Shown: positions 26,548 through 35,175 of the stretch, piece after piece
Layout: the number at the start of each line of letters is the position of its first letter
Numbering within the stretch: the first letter of the stretch is position 1
Source: ZC4RG20 sp963782445
Lineage (GTDB): Bacteria; Pseudomonadota; Gammaproteobacteria; Steroidobacterales; Rariloculaceae
Reading direction: 5' to 3'
DNA: 64,000 nucleotides
Assembly (NCBI GenBank): GCA_963782445.1
Contig: CAWAJM010000001.1
Span: forward strand, 1,178,001-1,242,000
Made by a program: the position numbers and the translations under genes
Notes under the pieces: model-generated
Seen by the model: only the letters and a program-made list of their open reading frames with translations
Told to the model about the DNA's origin: nothing
The model's database searches: none

Positions 26548-27326
26548 GCGGGCCGACGGAGACGCTCGTCGAGACGGCCCTCGGGGCGACGCGCGTATGG
26601 CGCCAGGGACGGGGCAACCCGCTCGTCTATCTCCCAGGTCTCGGCGGGCTGCCGCGCTGGACGCCGTTTCTGGAGGCCTTGGCCGAGCAGCGGGAAGTCG
26701 TCGTGCCTTCGCTGCCGGGCTTCCCCGGCGGTCCCAGCGCCGATCCGCTGGACGATCATCTCGACTGGATCGTCGCGGCGCGGGATACCGTTCGCGCTGC
26801 GGGTCTCGGTAACGCCGACCTCGCCGGCGCGTCCGTCGGGGCGGCGCTCGCCGCAGAGGTCGCGGCGCTCTGGCCGGAAGCCGTGCGCCGCCTCGTGCTC
26901 ATCGCGCCTTTCGGGCTGTTCGATCCCGAGGCGCCCGTCGCGGATGTATTCGCGCAGCGTCCAGGCGCGCGATCCTCCGCGCTGTCGGCCAGGCCGGAAG
27001 AGCTCGACGCCTGGCTCGCGCCGCCGGAAGGCGCGGACGCGGTCGAATGGGAAGTCATGCGGCTGCATGCGGACGTCGCGGCTGCCAAGATTCTCTGGCC
27101 GCTCGGCGACACGGGCCTCGCCAAGCGCCTTCCGCGCGTCACGGCGCCGACGCTGCTGCTATGGGGATCGGAGGACCGCGTGGTGCCGCCGGCCTACGCG
27201 CAGCGCTTCGCGGACTTGATCGAAGGTGCTGCGGGCATCGAGACGCTCGACGGAGCGGGCCACATGATCGAATTCGATGCGCCGGAGGCGGCCGCGCGGA
27301 TCGTAGAGCAGTTCCTTTCCGGCTAG
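26544..27326 (+). CDS. alpha/beta hydrolase coupled to the monooxygenase
   Basis: 260 residues from a GTG that overlaps the monooxygenase stop. The classical alpha/beta hydrolase fold has the oxyanion region YLPGLGGLPRW, the nucleophile elbow GASVGA (Ser near residue 98), an acid in LLWGSEDRVVPP and the catalytic His in DGAGHMIEFD. It has no signal peptide, so it is cytoplasmic. Pairing with a luciferase-like monooxygenase suggests hydrolysis of an ester or ring-cleavage product made by that enzyme. The substrate is unknown. Confidence 0.88.
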   Translation: MSGPTETLVETALGATRVWRQGRGNPLVYLPGLGGLPRWTPFLEALAEQREVVVPSLPGFPGGPSADPLDDHLDWIVAARDTVRAAGLGNADLAGASVGAALAAEVAALWPEAVRRLVLIAPFGLFDPEAPVADVFAQRPGARSSALSARPEELDAWLAPPEGADAVEWEVMRLHADVAAAKILWPLGDTGLAKRLPRVTAPTLLLWGSEDRVVPPAYAQRFADLIEGAAGIETLDGAGHMIEFDAPEAAARIVEQFLSG

Positions 27327-27369
27327 GATTCCGTCCCTATCTAGCTAACAATAAGAGGGAGCACTCCGC

Positions 27370-27966
27370 ATGATGTTGCGATACCGCCTTCGTAACTGCC
27401 TTCTGCCATCGGCGTTCGTCATCGCCGCGAGCGCGGCTTTCGCGCTGCCGCCGCTGGCGACGCCGGCGCAGGCGCAGCAGGTCACGATGCAGACTCTGCT
27501 GGACCGCGTCCAGATCGAGGATCTGCTGACGCGCTATTACTACGATCTCTCGCAGGGCGAAAGTCACGCCTTGTCCGAATATTTCACCGAGGATGCGTTG
27601 CTCAACGTCGACGGGACCGTGGCCAAGGGCCGCGAGGCGATCGCCAAGCTGTACGCGGGGCCGGACGGCGCGAAGCGGACCCAGCCCTCGGCACCGCGCC
27701 CTCAGAATCACATGCTGCTGACGAATCCCGTCATCGAAGTGAAGGGCGACACGGCCACGGCTCACGTGATCTGGACCGGAGTCGCGAACGACGGAGTCGG
27801 GAAGCCGCCCAAGCTTACAGAGCAGGGCCGCGAGGACACGGAGCTCGTCAAACGCAACGGCAAGTGGCTCATCAAACGCCGCTACATCAGTTCCGACAGC
27901 GGCTTGCCGGATCGCTTCGACGCGACGTACAAGCCTCGCCGGAATCCGCTCAAAGCCGCCGAGTAG
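27370..27966 (+). CDS. exported NTF2/SnoaL-like protein
   Basis: 198 residues, with GAGGGAG upstream. A long signal peptide ends near TPAQAQQ. The cone fold shows DRVQIEDLLTRYYYDLSQG, FTEDALLNVDG, KGREAIAKLY and a C-terminal GKWLIKRRYISSDS strand, as in SnoaL-like and scytalone-dehydratase-like proteins. A catalytic or binding role in the periplasm is likely. It follows the hydrolase by 43 bases and may belong to the same transcript. Confidence 0.82.
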   Translation: MMLRYRLRNCLLPSAFVIAASAAFALPPLATPAQAQQVTMQTLLDRVQIEDLLTRYYYDLSQGESHALSEYFTEDALLNVDGTVAKGREAIAKLYAGPDGAKRTQPSAPRPQNHMLLTNPVIEVKGDTATAHVIWTGVANDGVGKPPKLTEQGREDTELVKRNGKWLIKRRYISSDSGLPDRFDATYKPRRNPLKAAE

Positions 27967-28117
27967 GGTCCGCTCTAAGGGGCGGAGACGGCACCGGCTG
28001 ACCTTTTTGTAGCCGTATCGTTCGGCGCGGGCACGCACGTGCGGGTCGATTGCGAGGGCGGCCTTGACCTCCGCCGCGGCCCCATCGTGGATGCGCAACG
28101 GCAGCGTGGCGCCCGCG

Positions 28118-29236
28118 TCAGGGCGACTTTCGGGGCACCTTCAGCTCGACGCGCGCGACTGCGATGCCGGTCTCGCCCGCCACGGCGTAGTAGAGGTAGA
28201 GCTGGCCGTCGGCGTCGAGAATCGCCGGGTCGCGAAGAGCGCGTTCCCTTCCGGCCGACATGCCGCCCTTCGATCTCGCCAGCGGCAGGTCCGCGCCCTC
28301 GTACGCGGTCTCCGGCCGCAGCACCTCGGTCGGCGCCGTTGCGGTCCACTCGGCCCAGTCGGGCCGCAGGTCGACCTGGGCGTAATAGATGCGCTCGGGG
28401 TCGTCGCCGACGACGGTGTAGAACAGGTGCAATAGGTCTCCTGTCCGGAACAGCGCCGCATGGCGCATCTCGTCGAGGATGCGCGGGCCGGCCTCGAACG
28501 GGGGCATGCCGTTCTTCGAGCGGTAAAATTGGCCGCTGCGCAGCCAGGTCGGATAGGCGCTCTTTTTGTCCGACATCCCCAGCGCGTAGGTATAGCCGCG
28601 ATAGCGGAATACGCGTAGATAAGGGGCCGCGAAACCCTGCTGCACGGGCTCGAAATGCAGGCCGTCTTTCGATGTCGCAACGAAGGTGATCTGCGCATAG
28701 GGCCGCGCGCGTTTGACCTTGACCGACTCGATCGGACAATGGAAGTACAGAAGCAGGCGCTCATGGGCATCGTCGACGAGCGCGTCGGGCGAGGCGACAT
28801 GATTGAAGCAATGGCTCATCTGGTTGAGACGCAGGGTTCCGGGCGCATAGATCTGCCACGGGCCTTCGGGCCGATCGGCGTAGGCGAGGCGTATGTATTT
28901 GCCCCTGTGGTTCGCAAAGTACATGTAGTACTTACCCAACGGCTTGTCGAGCCAGGCCGGCGCTTTGATGACCGAGGGGCCGTCGATATTGTCGCCGAGA
29001 TCGCCTTCCAGGCCCGGCATGCCCTGGTAGATGATCGGCCCATTGCCGATCCGCTGGGCCGTCACGGAAGGCCTGGGCGGAGAGGCCGGCGGTTGCGGCC
29101 GGGGTTGCGCGCGAAGCGGTCCGGCGGGCGCGATCAGCGTCAGCGCGGCCGCCCCGAGCGCGGGCAGCGAACTCCAGTTGAACGCCCGTCGTCCCGGAAT
29201 GGGATCGGGCTGGCGCATATTTGGCTCGGGCTCCAC
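28118..29236 (-). CDS. exported five-bladed beta-propeller, glycosyl hydrolase 43/32-like
   Basis: 372 residues from a GTG preceded by GAGGA. An ATG at 29218 is an alternative. The N-terminus has a Tat-like RRAFNW followed by ALGAAALTLIAPAG. The body shows propeller blade elements of the GH43/GH32 type: GPSVIKAPAWLDKPLGKYYMYFA, RLAYADRPEGPW, FVATSKDGLHFEPV and RDPAILDADGQLYLYYAV. The Asp and Glu residues expected for catalysis cannot be fixed by eye. It may cleave or bind a saccharide in the periplasm. It is divergent from the NTF2-like gene at 29461. Confidence 0.75.
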   Translation of the reverse strand: MEPEPNMRQPDPIPGRRAFNWSSLPALGAAALTLIAPAGPLRAQPRPQPPASPPRPSVTAQRIGNGPIIYQGMPGLEGDLGDNIDGPSVIKAPAWLDKPLGKYYMYFANHRGKYIRLAYADRPEGPWQIYAPGTLRLNQMSHCFNHVASPDALVDDAHERLLLYFHCPIESVKVKRARPYAQITFVATSKDGLHFEPVQQGFAAPYLRVFRYRGYTYALGMSDKKSAYPTWLRSGQFYRSKNGMPPFEAGPRILDEMRHAALFRTGDLLHLFYTVVGDDPERIYYAQVDLRPDWAEWTATAPTEVLRPETAYEGADLPLARSKGGMSAGRERALRDPAILDADGQLYLYYAVAGETGIAVARVELKVPRKSP

Positions 29237-29460
29237 GTTGCCGGTCCTCGGTGTTGCGAAGATGCGCCTATTGTGTAGTTTACGATCGGCGCTTTGTCAA
29301 AGCCTGCCTGGGGCCGTTAGTCGAAGGCGAAGAAAAGACTGCACGAAGGGGATGGTTGCGCGGCCGCGGCTATGGTTTGATGCGTGAAGGCCGAAGAGCC
29401 CTATCTGGCTCCCGGCCGGGGAGAGGGGCGCCAAGAACAAACACGACATTGGGGGAAACC

Positions 29461-30036
29461 ATGAGCAAGCACATCGTGACAGTGGCAACGGGCGAGGCTT
29501 TGGCGATCGCGGTCGCCGTTCTCGGCGTCGTGGGCTGCGCGGGACCGTCGGCCGATCCTCGGACCGCGGCGGTCGCCGAGCGGCAAGCCATCGACCAGCT
29601 CGTCGAAGGCGACTACCCACGCGCACTCGATGCTCACGACTGGCAAGCGTATGCGGGAATGTTCACCGAGGACGGCACGCTGTCGCTGGGGAATCAGACC
29701 GCCAAGGGGCGCGCGGAGATCATGAAGCTGGTCGGTGCGTTGCCGGCGGATCGGATCAATCACGTCATCAGCAATTTGTCCTACAAGATCCAGGGCGACT
29801 CGGCCACGGGTGGCGCCTACTGGCAGGACATCGGCCTCGTCGACGGCGCCCCCGGCGTGGCGGTCGCCGGTCACTACGACGACACGCTGCGCAAGGTCGG
29901 CGGCGAATGGAAGTTCGAGAAACGGGCGATCGTCATCGATTTCATGCGCCCGGCGCCGCCGGCTGCGTCGGCCGCCGCCGGCGGCTCTGATACCGAAGCC
30001 GCGCCGGCGCAGGGAGCGGGCGGGAACGCCCGATGA
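29461..30036 (+). CDS. NTF2/SnoaL-like lipoprotein
   Basis: 191 residues, with GGGGGA upstream. The N-terminal hydrophobic segment ends in VVGC, a lipobox, so it is probably a lipid-anchored periplasmic protein. The NTF2-like fold shows QAIDQLVEGDYPRALDAHDW, FTEDGTLSLGNQTAKGRAEI and WKFEKRAIVIDFM. A Pro/Ala/Gly-rich tail follows. Its stop overlaps the next ATG (ATGA), coupling it to the W-D-G-D family protein. Confidence 0.82.
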   Translation: MSKHIVTVATGEALAIAVAVLGVVGCAGPSADPRTAAVAERQAIDQLVEGDYPRALDAHDWQAYAGMFTEDGTLSLGNQTAKGRAEIMKLVGALPADRINHVISNLSYKIQGDSATGGAYWQDIGLVDGAPGVAVAGHYDDTLRKVGGEWKFEKRAIVIDFMRPAPPAASAAAGGSDTEAAPAQGAGGNAR

Positions 30037-31712
30037 CAGCACAGCGCTTCCGGAGCGTTGCCTGCGCCGCAACGCTGCTCGCGGTCGCGTTCGTCGGCTC
30101 CGCGGCTGCCGCGGAGCTCGACGGCGCGTTCATGGCCGGCCCGCCGTACGTGTTCGAGTTCACGCACGAGGGGAGCGCCTACACGGGTACGGTGGTCGAC
30201 TGGTCGAACGGACGCAGGTACCGCATCGAAGACATCGCAGTCGATGGGGCGAAGGTCTCGTTCTTCGTCGTTCATGAGGCGCTTTGGGACGACGAGGTCG
30301 TGCAGAACGGCGGCCGGGCGTTTCGCAACGCTGCGCAGGGCGAGCTCGCGGGCGACACGCTGCATATCCACGGCGACCGCGAAAGCCGGAATATGCCCAA
30401 ACGGCCGTTCGACGCAGTGCTGCACCGCCTGCCGAAGAGCGCCGGCCGCGGCGGGCCGCCGCAGTACGAGCCGGCCAGCATCGTCGGCCCCGACGGCAAA
30501 GGCCTGTTCATCGGGCCCGGCGTGCCCGCCGGCCTCGTGCCCGTCTACGCCGCGAAAGGCGGCGCCGTGCCGCCGGGCGTGGAGGCGCTGACGAAAGACA
30601 TTTTCACGACCCGGGACTTTTATCTCGATCGTGCGCTCTGGACCGACAAGCGCTATTTCCGCTGCAACTCGCCGGGCGGCTTGGAAACGCAGTGGGGCGC
30701 GACGGAAGTCCCGCTGATCACGAACAACGATCCGCGCACGGGCGCCTGGGGTTACTGCAATCGAGACTATCCGCGCAAGGACATCGTGAGCCCGTATCCG
30801 TTCAAGACGGCGAAGGCTCACTATACGGCCCTGCTCGCCGAGGCCCGGGCCAAAGGCGGCCCCACGGTGTACGACCGGGCGACGGTACCCGATTGGGACG
30901 GCAAGTACGTGCGCGATCGCCGCAAGACCGCATCGTGGTACTACAGCGAGCTCGCCCAGATTCCGACCTACCTTTCGCTGCTCACGCCCGAGTACCAGCA
31001 GCGGTTCGTGCAGCAGATGTATCACTACGCCGTGCCGGACGACCCGCAATGGCCGGGTTCGTATTGCCAGCCTGAGGGCTTCATGCGGCGATTCGCGCAG
31101 TACGCCGCGGGCGCGCCTCAGGTCATCGTGACGCCGGATCTCGTGCAGATCCTCAACACCTCGTCGTGGAACTTCATGACGCAGATTTACATCGGGCGGC
31201 AGTTCGACGAATCGGGAGCCGTGCCGCGCCTGGGTCCAGACGTGCCGCAGTGGTACGGCGAGACGATAGGCTTCTGGGACGGCGATGCGTTGATCACGTG
31301 GACCTCGAACATTCAAGGCTGGTTCGCGCACGGCGAGTTCGAATTCAGCAGCAAGCTGCAGACGGTCGAGATCTACACGCCCCGCAGAGACGCTAAGGGC
31401 AGGATGATCGGCCTCGACCACGAGGCGGTGCTCTACGATCCGGAGGCGCTGGTCGAGCCCGTGCGCATCACGCAGTACTGGGCGAAGAAGCAGGCGCTGA
31501 ACGAAGGGGACCCGCTGCCGTACCTGTTCTGCGTGCAGACGATCTTTCCCGTGAAGGGCGTCGCGACGCCGCTCACACCCGGCACGACGTTCGAGTACAC
31601 CGTGCCCGATCTTTACGGCAGGCCGTGGGCGCAGACCTGGCAGCAGCATACGGAGAAAGGCATGCAGCGCCCCGTCAAGCGCGATCAATTCGGACTGGAT
31701 CTCGGACGCTGA
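30033..31712 (+). CDS. exported W-D-G-D family protein with extra N-terminal beta domain
   Basis: 559 residues. A signal peptide is cleaved near GSAAAAE. Residues 25-130 form a lipocalin-like or beta-sandwich module (YVFEFTHEGSAYTGTVVDW, VSFFVVHEALWDD, GELAGDTLHIHGD) that the paralogue at 2513 lacks. From about 185 the two align closely: DFYLDRALWTDKRYFRCNS, NRDYPRKDIVSPYPFKTAKA, WYGETIGFWDGDALITWTSN and EKGMQRPVK. Function is unknown. Coupling to an NTF2-like lipoprotein suggests a joint periplasmic role. Confidence 0.78.
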   Translation: MTAQRFRSVACAATLLAVAFVGSAAAAELDGAFMAGPPYVFEFTHEGSAYTGTVVDWSNGRRYRIEDIAVDGAKVSFFVVHEALWDDEVVQNGGRAFRNAAQGELAGDTLHIHGDRESRNMPKRPFDAVLHRLPKSAGRGGPPQYEPASIVGPDGKGLFIGPGVPAGLVPVYAAKGGAVPPGVEALTKDIFTTRDFYLDRALWTDKRYFRCNSPGGLETQWGATEVPLITNNDPRTGAWGYCNRDYPRKDIVSPYPFKTAKAHYTALLAEARAKGGPTVYDRATVPDWDGKYVRDRRKTASWYYSELAQIPTYLSLLTPEYQQRFVQQMYHYAVPDDPQWPGSYCQPEGFMRRFAQYAAGAPQVIVTPDLVQILNTSSWNFMTQIYIGRQFDESGAVPRLGPDVPQWYGETIGFWDGDALITWTSNIQGWFAHGEFEFSSKLQTVEIYTPRRDAKGRMIGLDHEAVLYDPEALVEPVRITQYWAKKQALNEGDPLPYLFCVQTIFPVKGVATPLTPGTTFEYTVPDLYGRPWAQTWQQHTEKGMQRPVKRDQFGLDLGR

Positions 31713-31791
31713 GGGTGGCGGTGCCACACCGACTATCATGCCGCGCCTCGGAATGGCACAGTAGAAGAGATCCTCGTATCCGGAGCGTCCC

Positions 31792-32415
31792 ATGAAGCTT
31801 TTCAACGCCAACTGGTCCCCGAACTGCCTGCGCGTGCGCGCCGTCGTTTTCGAGCTCGACGCCGACGTTGAGATCGTCGACGTGGACGTTTTCGGCGGCG
31901 GCACGAGGACGCCCGAGTACCTGGCGATCAACCCTAACGGCAAGGTGCCCGCGTTCGTCGACGAGGACCTGAGGCTGTTCGAGTCGCGCGCGATCAATGC
32001 CTATCTCGCGAGCCTCGACCCCGCGCGGCGGCTCTATCCGGCGGACCTCAAGAAGCGCGCGGTCGTCGATCAATGGTCGTATTGGCAGGCGATCCACCTC
32101 GGGCCTTCGAGCCAGAAGCTCACGTTCGAGAAAGTGCTCAAGGAGAAATTCGGCCGCGGGAAGCCCGACGAGAACGTGATCGCGGCCGAGGCGAAGGCAA
32201 CGAAGACCCTTCTCGGCGTGCTCGATACGGGTCTCGAAGGGCGGGAGTGGGCCGCGGGCGACCTCAGCATCGCCGACTTCGCACTCGCGAGCACCTTGAC
32301 GCGCCGCGAGGCGGCCGGCATCGAGCTCGCCGAGTTTCCGAACGTTGCGGGCTGGATCGATCGGCTCGAGGCGCGCGAGTCCTGGCGGCGGGCCATCGAG
32401 CCCATGGAGCTCTAA
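31792..32415 (+). CDS. glutathione S-transferase family protein
   Basis: 207 residues. The thioredoxin-like N-terminal domain (1-78) has MKLFNANWSPNCLRVRAV, the cis-Pro motif NGKVPAFVDE and the glutathione-binding ESRAI. The all-helical C-terminal domain includes the N-capping stretch GDLSIADFALAS. Ser or Cys near residues 9-12 would be the thiol-activating residue. It is cytoplasmic, probably detoxifying electrophiles or acting as a dehalogenase or isomerase. It starts 79 bases after the preceding gene. Confidence 0.92.
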   Translation: MKLFNANWSPNCLRVRAVVFELDADVEIVDVDVFGGGTRTPEYLAINPNGKVPAFVDEDLRLFESRAINAYLASLDPARRLYPADLKKRAVVDQWSYWQAIHLGPSSQKLTFEKVLKEKFGRGKPDENVIAAEAKATKTLLGVLDTGLEGREWAAGDLSIADFALASTLTRREAAGIELAEFPNVAGWIDRLEARESWRRAIEPMEL

Positions 32416-32451
32416 GGCTCGCGCCGCCGTACGACTCGGTGCCTCAAACTT

Positions 32452-34107
32452 CTAGGCTTCGGCCCTTGCGGCGGCACGCCCCGCCATGCGCCCGAACACG
32501 GTGACCCGCGGCAGCCCGTGCAGTGCAAACCCGCCGGCACATTCGCCGCAGCAGAACAGGCTGGGTATCACCCTGCCGTGGGTATCGATCACGCGGCACT
32601 GCGTATCGATCCTGAGCCCCGTCAGCGAGTCGTGCAGGATCGGGGTCGACCAGGCCGCGTAGAACGGAGGCGTGCCGATCCTGTGCCGCGGCGCCGGCTT
32701 GCCGAAGTCCTCGTCCTTACCCTTGGCGACGAACGCGTTGTAACGCGCGACCGTTGCCTCGAGCGCGGCAGCCGGAATCGGCTGCGGCTGGTAGGGGCTT
32801 TCGATGCGTGCGGCCAGCTCGGCCAGCGTGTCGGCCGCAAAGAAGAAGCCGGTCGGATCGACGTGCGGCGGCTCCGGCCGCCATCGCTCGCGCGCGACGG
32901 CGTCGGCGTCGAAGATGGCCCAGATCGGTCCGCCGCCGTTTTGCTTCGGGCCCTTGCCGAGATTGCCGTTCGTGCCGAGACAGGCGTTTAGAAAGTCGAA
33001 CGACTCGTCCATCTCGTTCCAGAAGCGCCGCCCGACCTGATTGACGAGAATCACGTTCTGGAAGCTGCTCACGGTCAAACCGGACGCGCGGGCGCGAGCG
33101 AACACGGGGCTCTTGGGATCCCACTTCAAGTGCTGATAGCCGAATCGGCAGCCGATGTGACGCGTCTTGGTGATGGGCCCGAGGCCGGCCTGGCGATTCT
33201 GGTTAGCGGTCGCCCACAACGATGCGCCGAGACCCATGGCCGCGATCTCGCCGGCCGCGGACGGGCGCGACCAGGGCTCGCCCGCGACTTGGTACTCCTC
33301 GGTCAGGCGAGGGTCGAAGATCCGGCGGAATTCGACGTTGCTCGTATGGCCGCCGGTCGCGACGACGACGCCTTTGAGCGCCCGGATGTGCAAGATCCGA
33401 TCCCCGGAACGGGCGCTGATGCCGAGCACGCGTCCCGTGGCGTGATCGCGGACCAGGGCGTCCAGGCCATGCGCAAGCAGAAACTCGACGCCTTTCCTTC
33501 TGGCGCTCGCTTCGAGGGGCCGCACGAGGCCGGAGCCCGGATTGCCCGCAATCGTCTCGTTTAGATCGTCCGAGTAGACCCGGCATACGAACAGCCGCGG
33601 AACGGAACCGCCGTTGACGACGGTCGGCGCTGCGTCGACGAATTCGACGCCGTTCTCGAGCAGAAACTCGAAGGTCGGCACGTTCTCGTCCGCCCAAGCG
33701 CGAATCAGCTCGCGGTCGCCGTAGACGAACTCGGGATTGCTGTGGTTTGTGTGATCGAGAAACACGAGATCCGGCGAGTCCTCGACGCCGTACCGCCGCT
33801 GCCAGCTCGTGCCGCCGCCGAGCGGTACGCGGCCGCCGCTGACCAGGGCGTGACCGCCAACGTCGTGATTCTCGTCGATCGCGATGACGGAGGCGCCGAG
33901 GTCACGGGCCGCGATGGCCGCACACAGTCCGGAGGCACCCGCGCCCGCGATCACGACGTCCGCCGAGCGGTCCCAACGCTGCGGCGTCTGCGCATTCGCG
34001 GCCTGTTCCGCGCCGAGCGCAGCGATGCCTGCGCTCAATCCGAGCGCCGCGCTGTTCTTCAGGAAGCGCCTGCGCTCGCTGCGAGAAGAGCTACGCTGAT
34101 CGGCCAT
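32452..34107 (-). CDS. exported FAD-dependent oxidoreductase (fumarate reductase/ketosteroid dehydrogenase-like)
   Basis: 551 residues, with GGGGGAAGAA upstream. A twin-arginine signal (SERRRFLKNSAALGLSAGIA) is cleaved near AANAQ. The FAD_binding_2 fold has the dinucleotide motif VVIAGAGASGLCAAIAARD, a DENHDVGGHALVSGG segment and the C-terminal FAD-contacting GECAGGFALHGLPRVTVFG. Family members reduce or desaturate fumarate, urocanate or 3-ketosteroids. Export with bound FAD suggests a periplasmic reductase. The partner electron donor is not encoded next to it. It lies 42 bases downstream of tdh on the same strand. Confidence 0.88.
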   Translation of the reverse strand: MADQRSSSRSERRRFLKNSAALGLSAGIAALGAEQAANAQTPQRWDRSADVVIAGAGASGLCAAIAARDLGASVIAIDENHDVGGHALVSGGRVPLGGGTSWQRRYGVEDSPDLVFLDHTNHSNPEFVYGDRELIRAWADENVPTFEFLLENGVEFVDAAPTVVNGGSVPRLFVCRVYSDDLNETIAGNPGSGLVRPLEASARRKGVEFLLAHGLDALVRDHATGRVLGISARSGDRILHIRALKGVVVATGGHTSNVEFRRIFDPRLTEEYQVAGEPWSRPSAAGEIAAMGLGASLWATANQNRQAGLGPITKTRHIGCRFGYQHLKWDPKSPVFARARASGLTVSSFQNVILVNQVGRRFWNEMDESFDFLNACLGTNGNLGKGPKQNGGGPIWAIFDADAVARERWRPEPPHVDPTGFFFAADTLAELAARIESPYQPQPIPAAALEATVARYNAFVAKGKDEDFGKPAPRHRIGTPPFYAAWSTPILHDSLTGLRIDTQCRVIDTHGRVIPSLFCCGECAGGFALHGLPRVTVFGRMAGRAAARAEA

Positions 34108-34149
34108 GGCTTGTTCTTCCCCCGGCTCGACAATTTCGGCGACGGACGC

Positions 34150-35175
34150 CTAAGTCCACTCGAGAATGATCTTGCCGGACCGACCGGAGCGGACGATCTC
34201 GAACGCTTCCTCGAAAGCCGTGAACGGCAAGTGGTGCGTGATGATCGGCTCGATGGCGAGCCCGCTCTGCAGGAGGCTCGCCATTTTGTACCAGGTCTCG
34301 AACATCTCGCGGCCGTAGATGCCCTTGATCGTCAGGCCCTTGAAAATGACCTCGTTCCAGTCGATCGCGATGGGCGCGGGCGGCAGACCGAGCAGCGCAA
34401 TGCGGCCGCCGTGATGCATGGCCCCGAGCAGGTCGGCGAGCGCGCTCGGGTGGCCCGACATCTCGAAGCCCACGTCGAACCCTTCGGTCATGCCGAGCGC
34501 CTGCATGGTGTCCGGTATCGAGCCCGACCGCACGTCGAGCGCGACGCTCGCGCCCATGCCGTGCGCGAGTTCGAGCCGATACTCGTTGACATCCGTGATC
34601 ACGATGTGGCGCGCGCCGACGAAGCGGGCGATGCGGCACGCCATGATGCCGATCGGGCCCGCGCCCGTGATCAGGACGTCCTCGCCGACGAGGTCGAAGG
34701 AGAGGGCCGTGTGGGTCGCGTTGCCCAGCGGGTCCAGAATGGCGCCGAGGTCGTCGCCGATGGCGTCCGGCAGCTTGAAGACGTTGCTGGCCGGCACTAC
34801 GACCTGCTCGGCGAACCCGCCGTCGCGCTGCACGCCGATGCCGATGCTGTGCTCGCACAGGTGCCGGCGCCCGGCCCGGCAGTTGCGGCAATAGCCGCAG
34901 GTGATGTGCCCTTCCGCGGAGACGCGGTCGCCGGGCCCGTAGCCCCAGACTTCGCTGCCGACTTCGAGGACGACGCCGGCGAATTCGTGGCCCAGGATCA
35001 ACGGCGGTTTGACGGCGTGCTGCGCCCACTCGTTCCACTCGTAAATGTGGACGTCCGTGCCGCAGATCGAGGCGCGGCGTACGCCGATGCGCACATCGTT
35101 CGGGCGCACTTCGGGCTCGGGCACCTCCTCGAGCCGGAGGCCCGGCTCCGGCCGCGCCTTGACGAGCGCCCTCAT
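34150..35175 (-). CDS. tdh: L-threonine 3-dehydrogenase
   Basis: 341 residues, the usual length. It is a zinc-dependent medium-chain dehydrogenase: catalytic zinc site CGTDVHIYEWNEWA with GHEFAG, structural zinc cluster CGYCRNCRAGRRHLC and NAD-binding GAGPIGIMACRIARF. It oxidises L-threonine to 2-amino-3-ketobutyrate, which Kbl then cleaves with CoA to glycine and acetyl-CoA. The ATG overlaps the kbl stop by three bases. The tdh-kbl pairing makes the assignment secure. Confidence 0.96.
   Translation of the reverse strand: MRALVKARPEPGLRLEEVPEPEVRPNDVRIGVRRASICGTDVHIYEWNEWAQHAVKPPLILGHEFAGVVLEVGSEVWGYGPGDRVSAEGHITCGYCRNCRAGRRHLCEHSIGIGVQRDGGFAEQVVVPASNVFKLPDAIGDDLGAILDPLGNATHTALSFDLVGEDVLITGAGPIGIMACRIARFVGARHIVITDVNEYRLELAHGMGASVALDVRSGSIPDTMQALGMTEGFDVGFEMSGHPSALADLLGAMHHGGRIALLGLPPAPIAIDWNEVIFKGLTIKGIYGREMFETWYKMASLLQSGLAIEPIITHHLPFTAFEEAFEIVRSGRSGKIILEWT

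Noticed and set aside
29874..31997. Minus-strand open frame of 707 codons
   Set aside because: Antisense to the W-D-G-D protein and part of the glutathione transferase gene, both of which have real domains.
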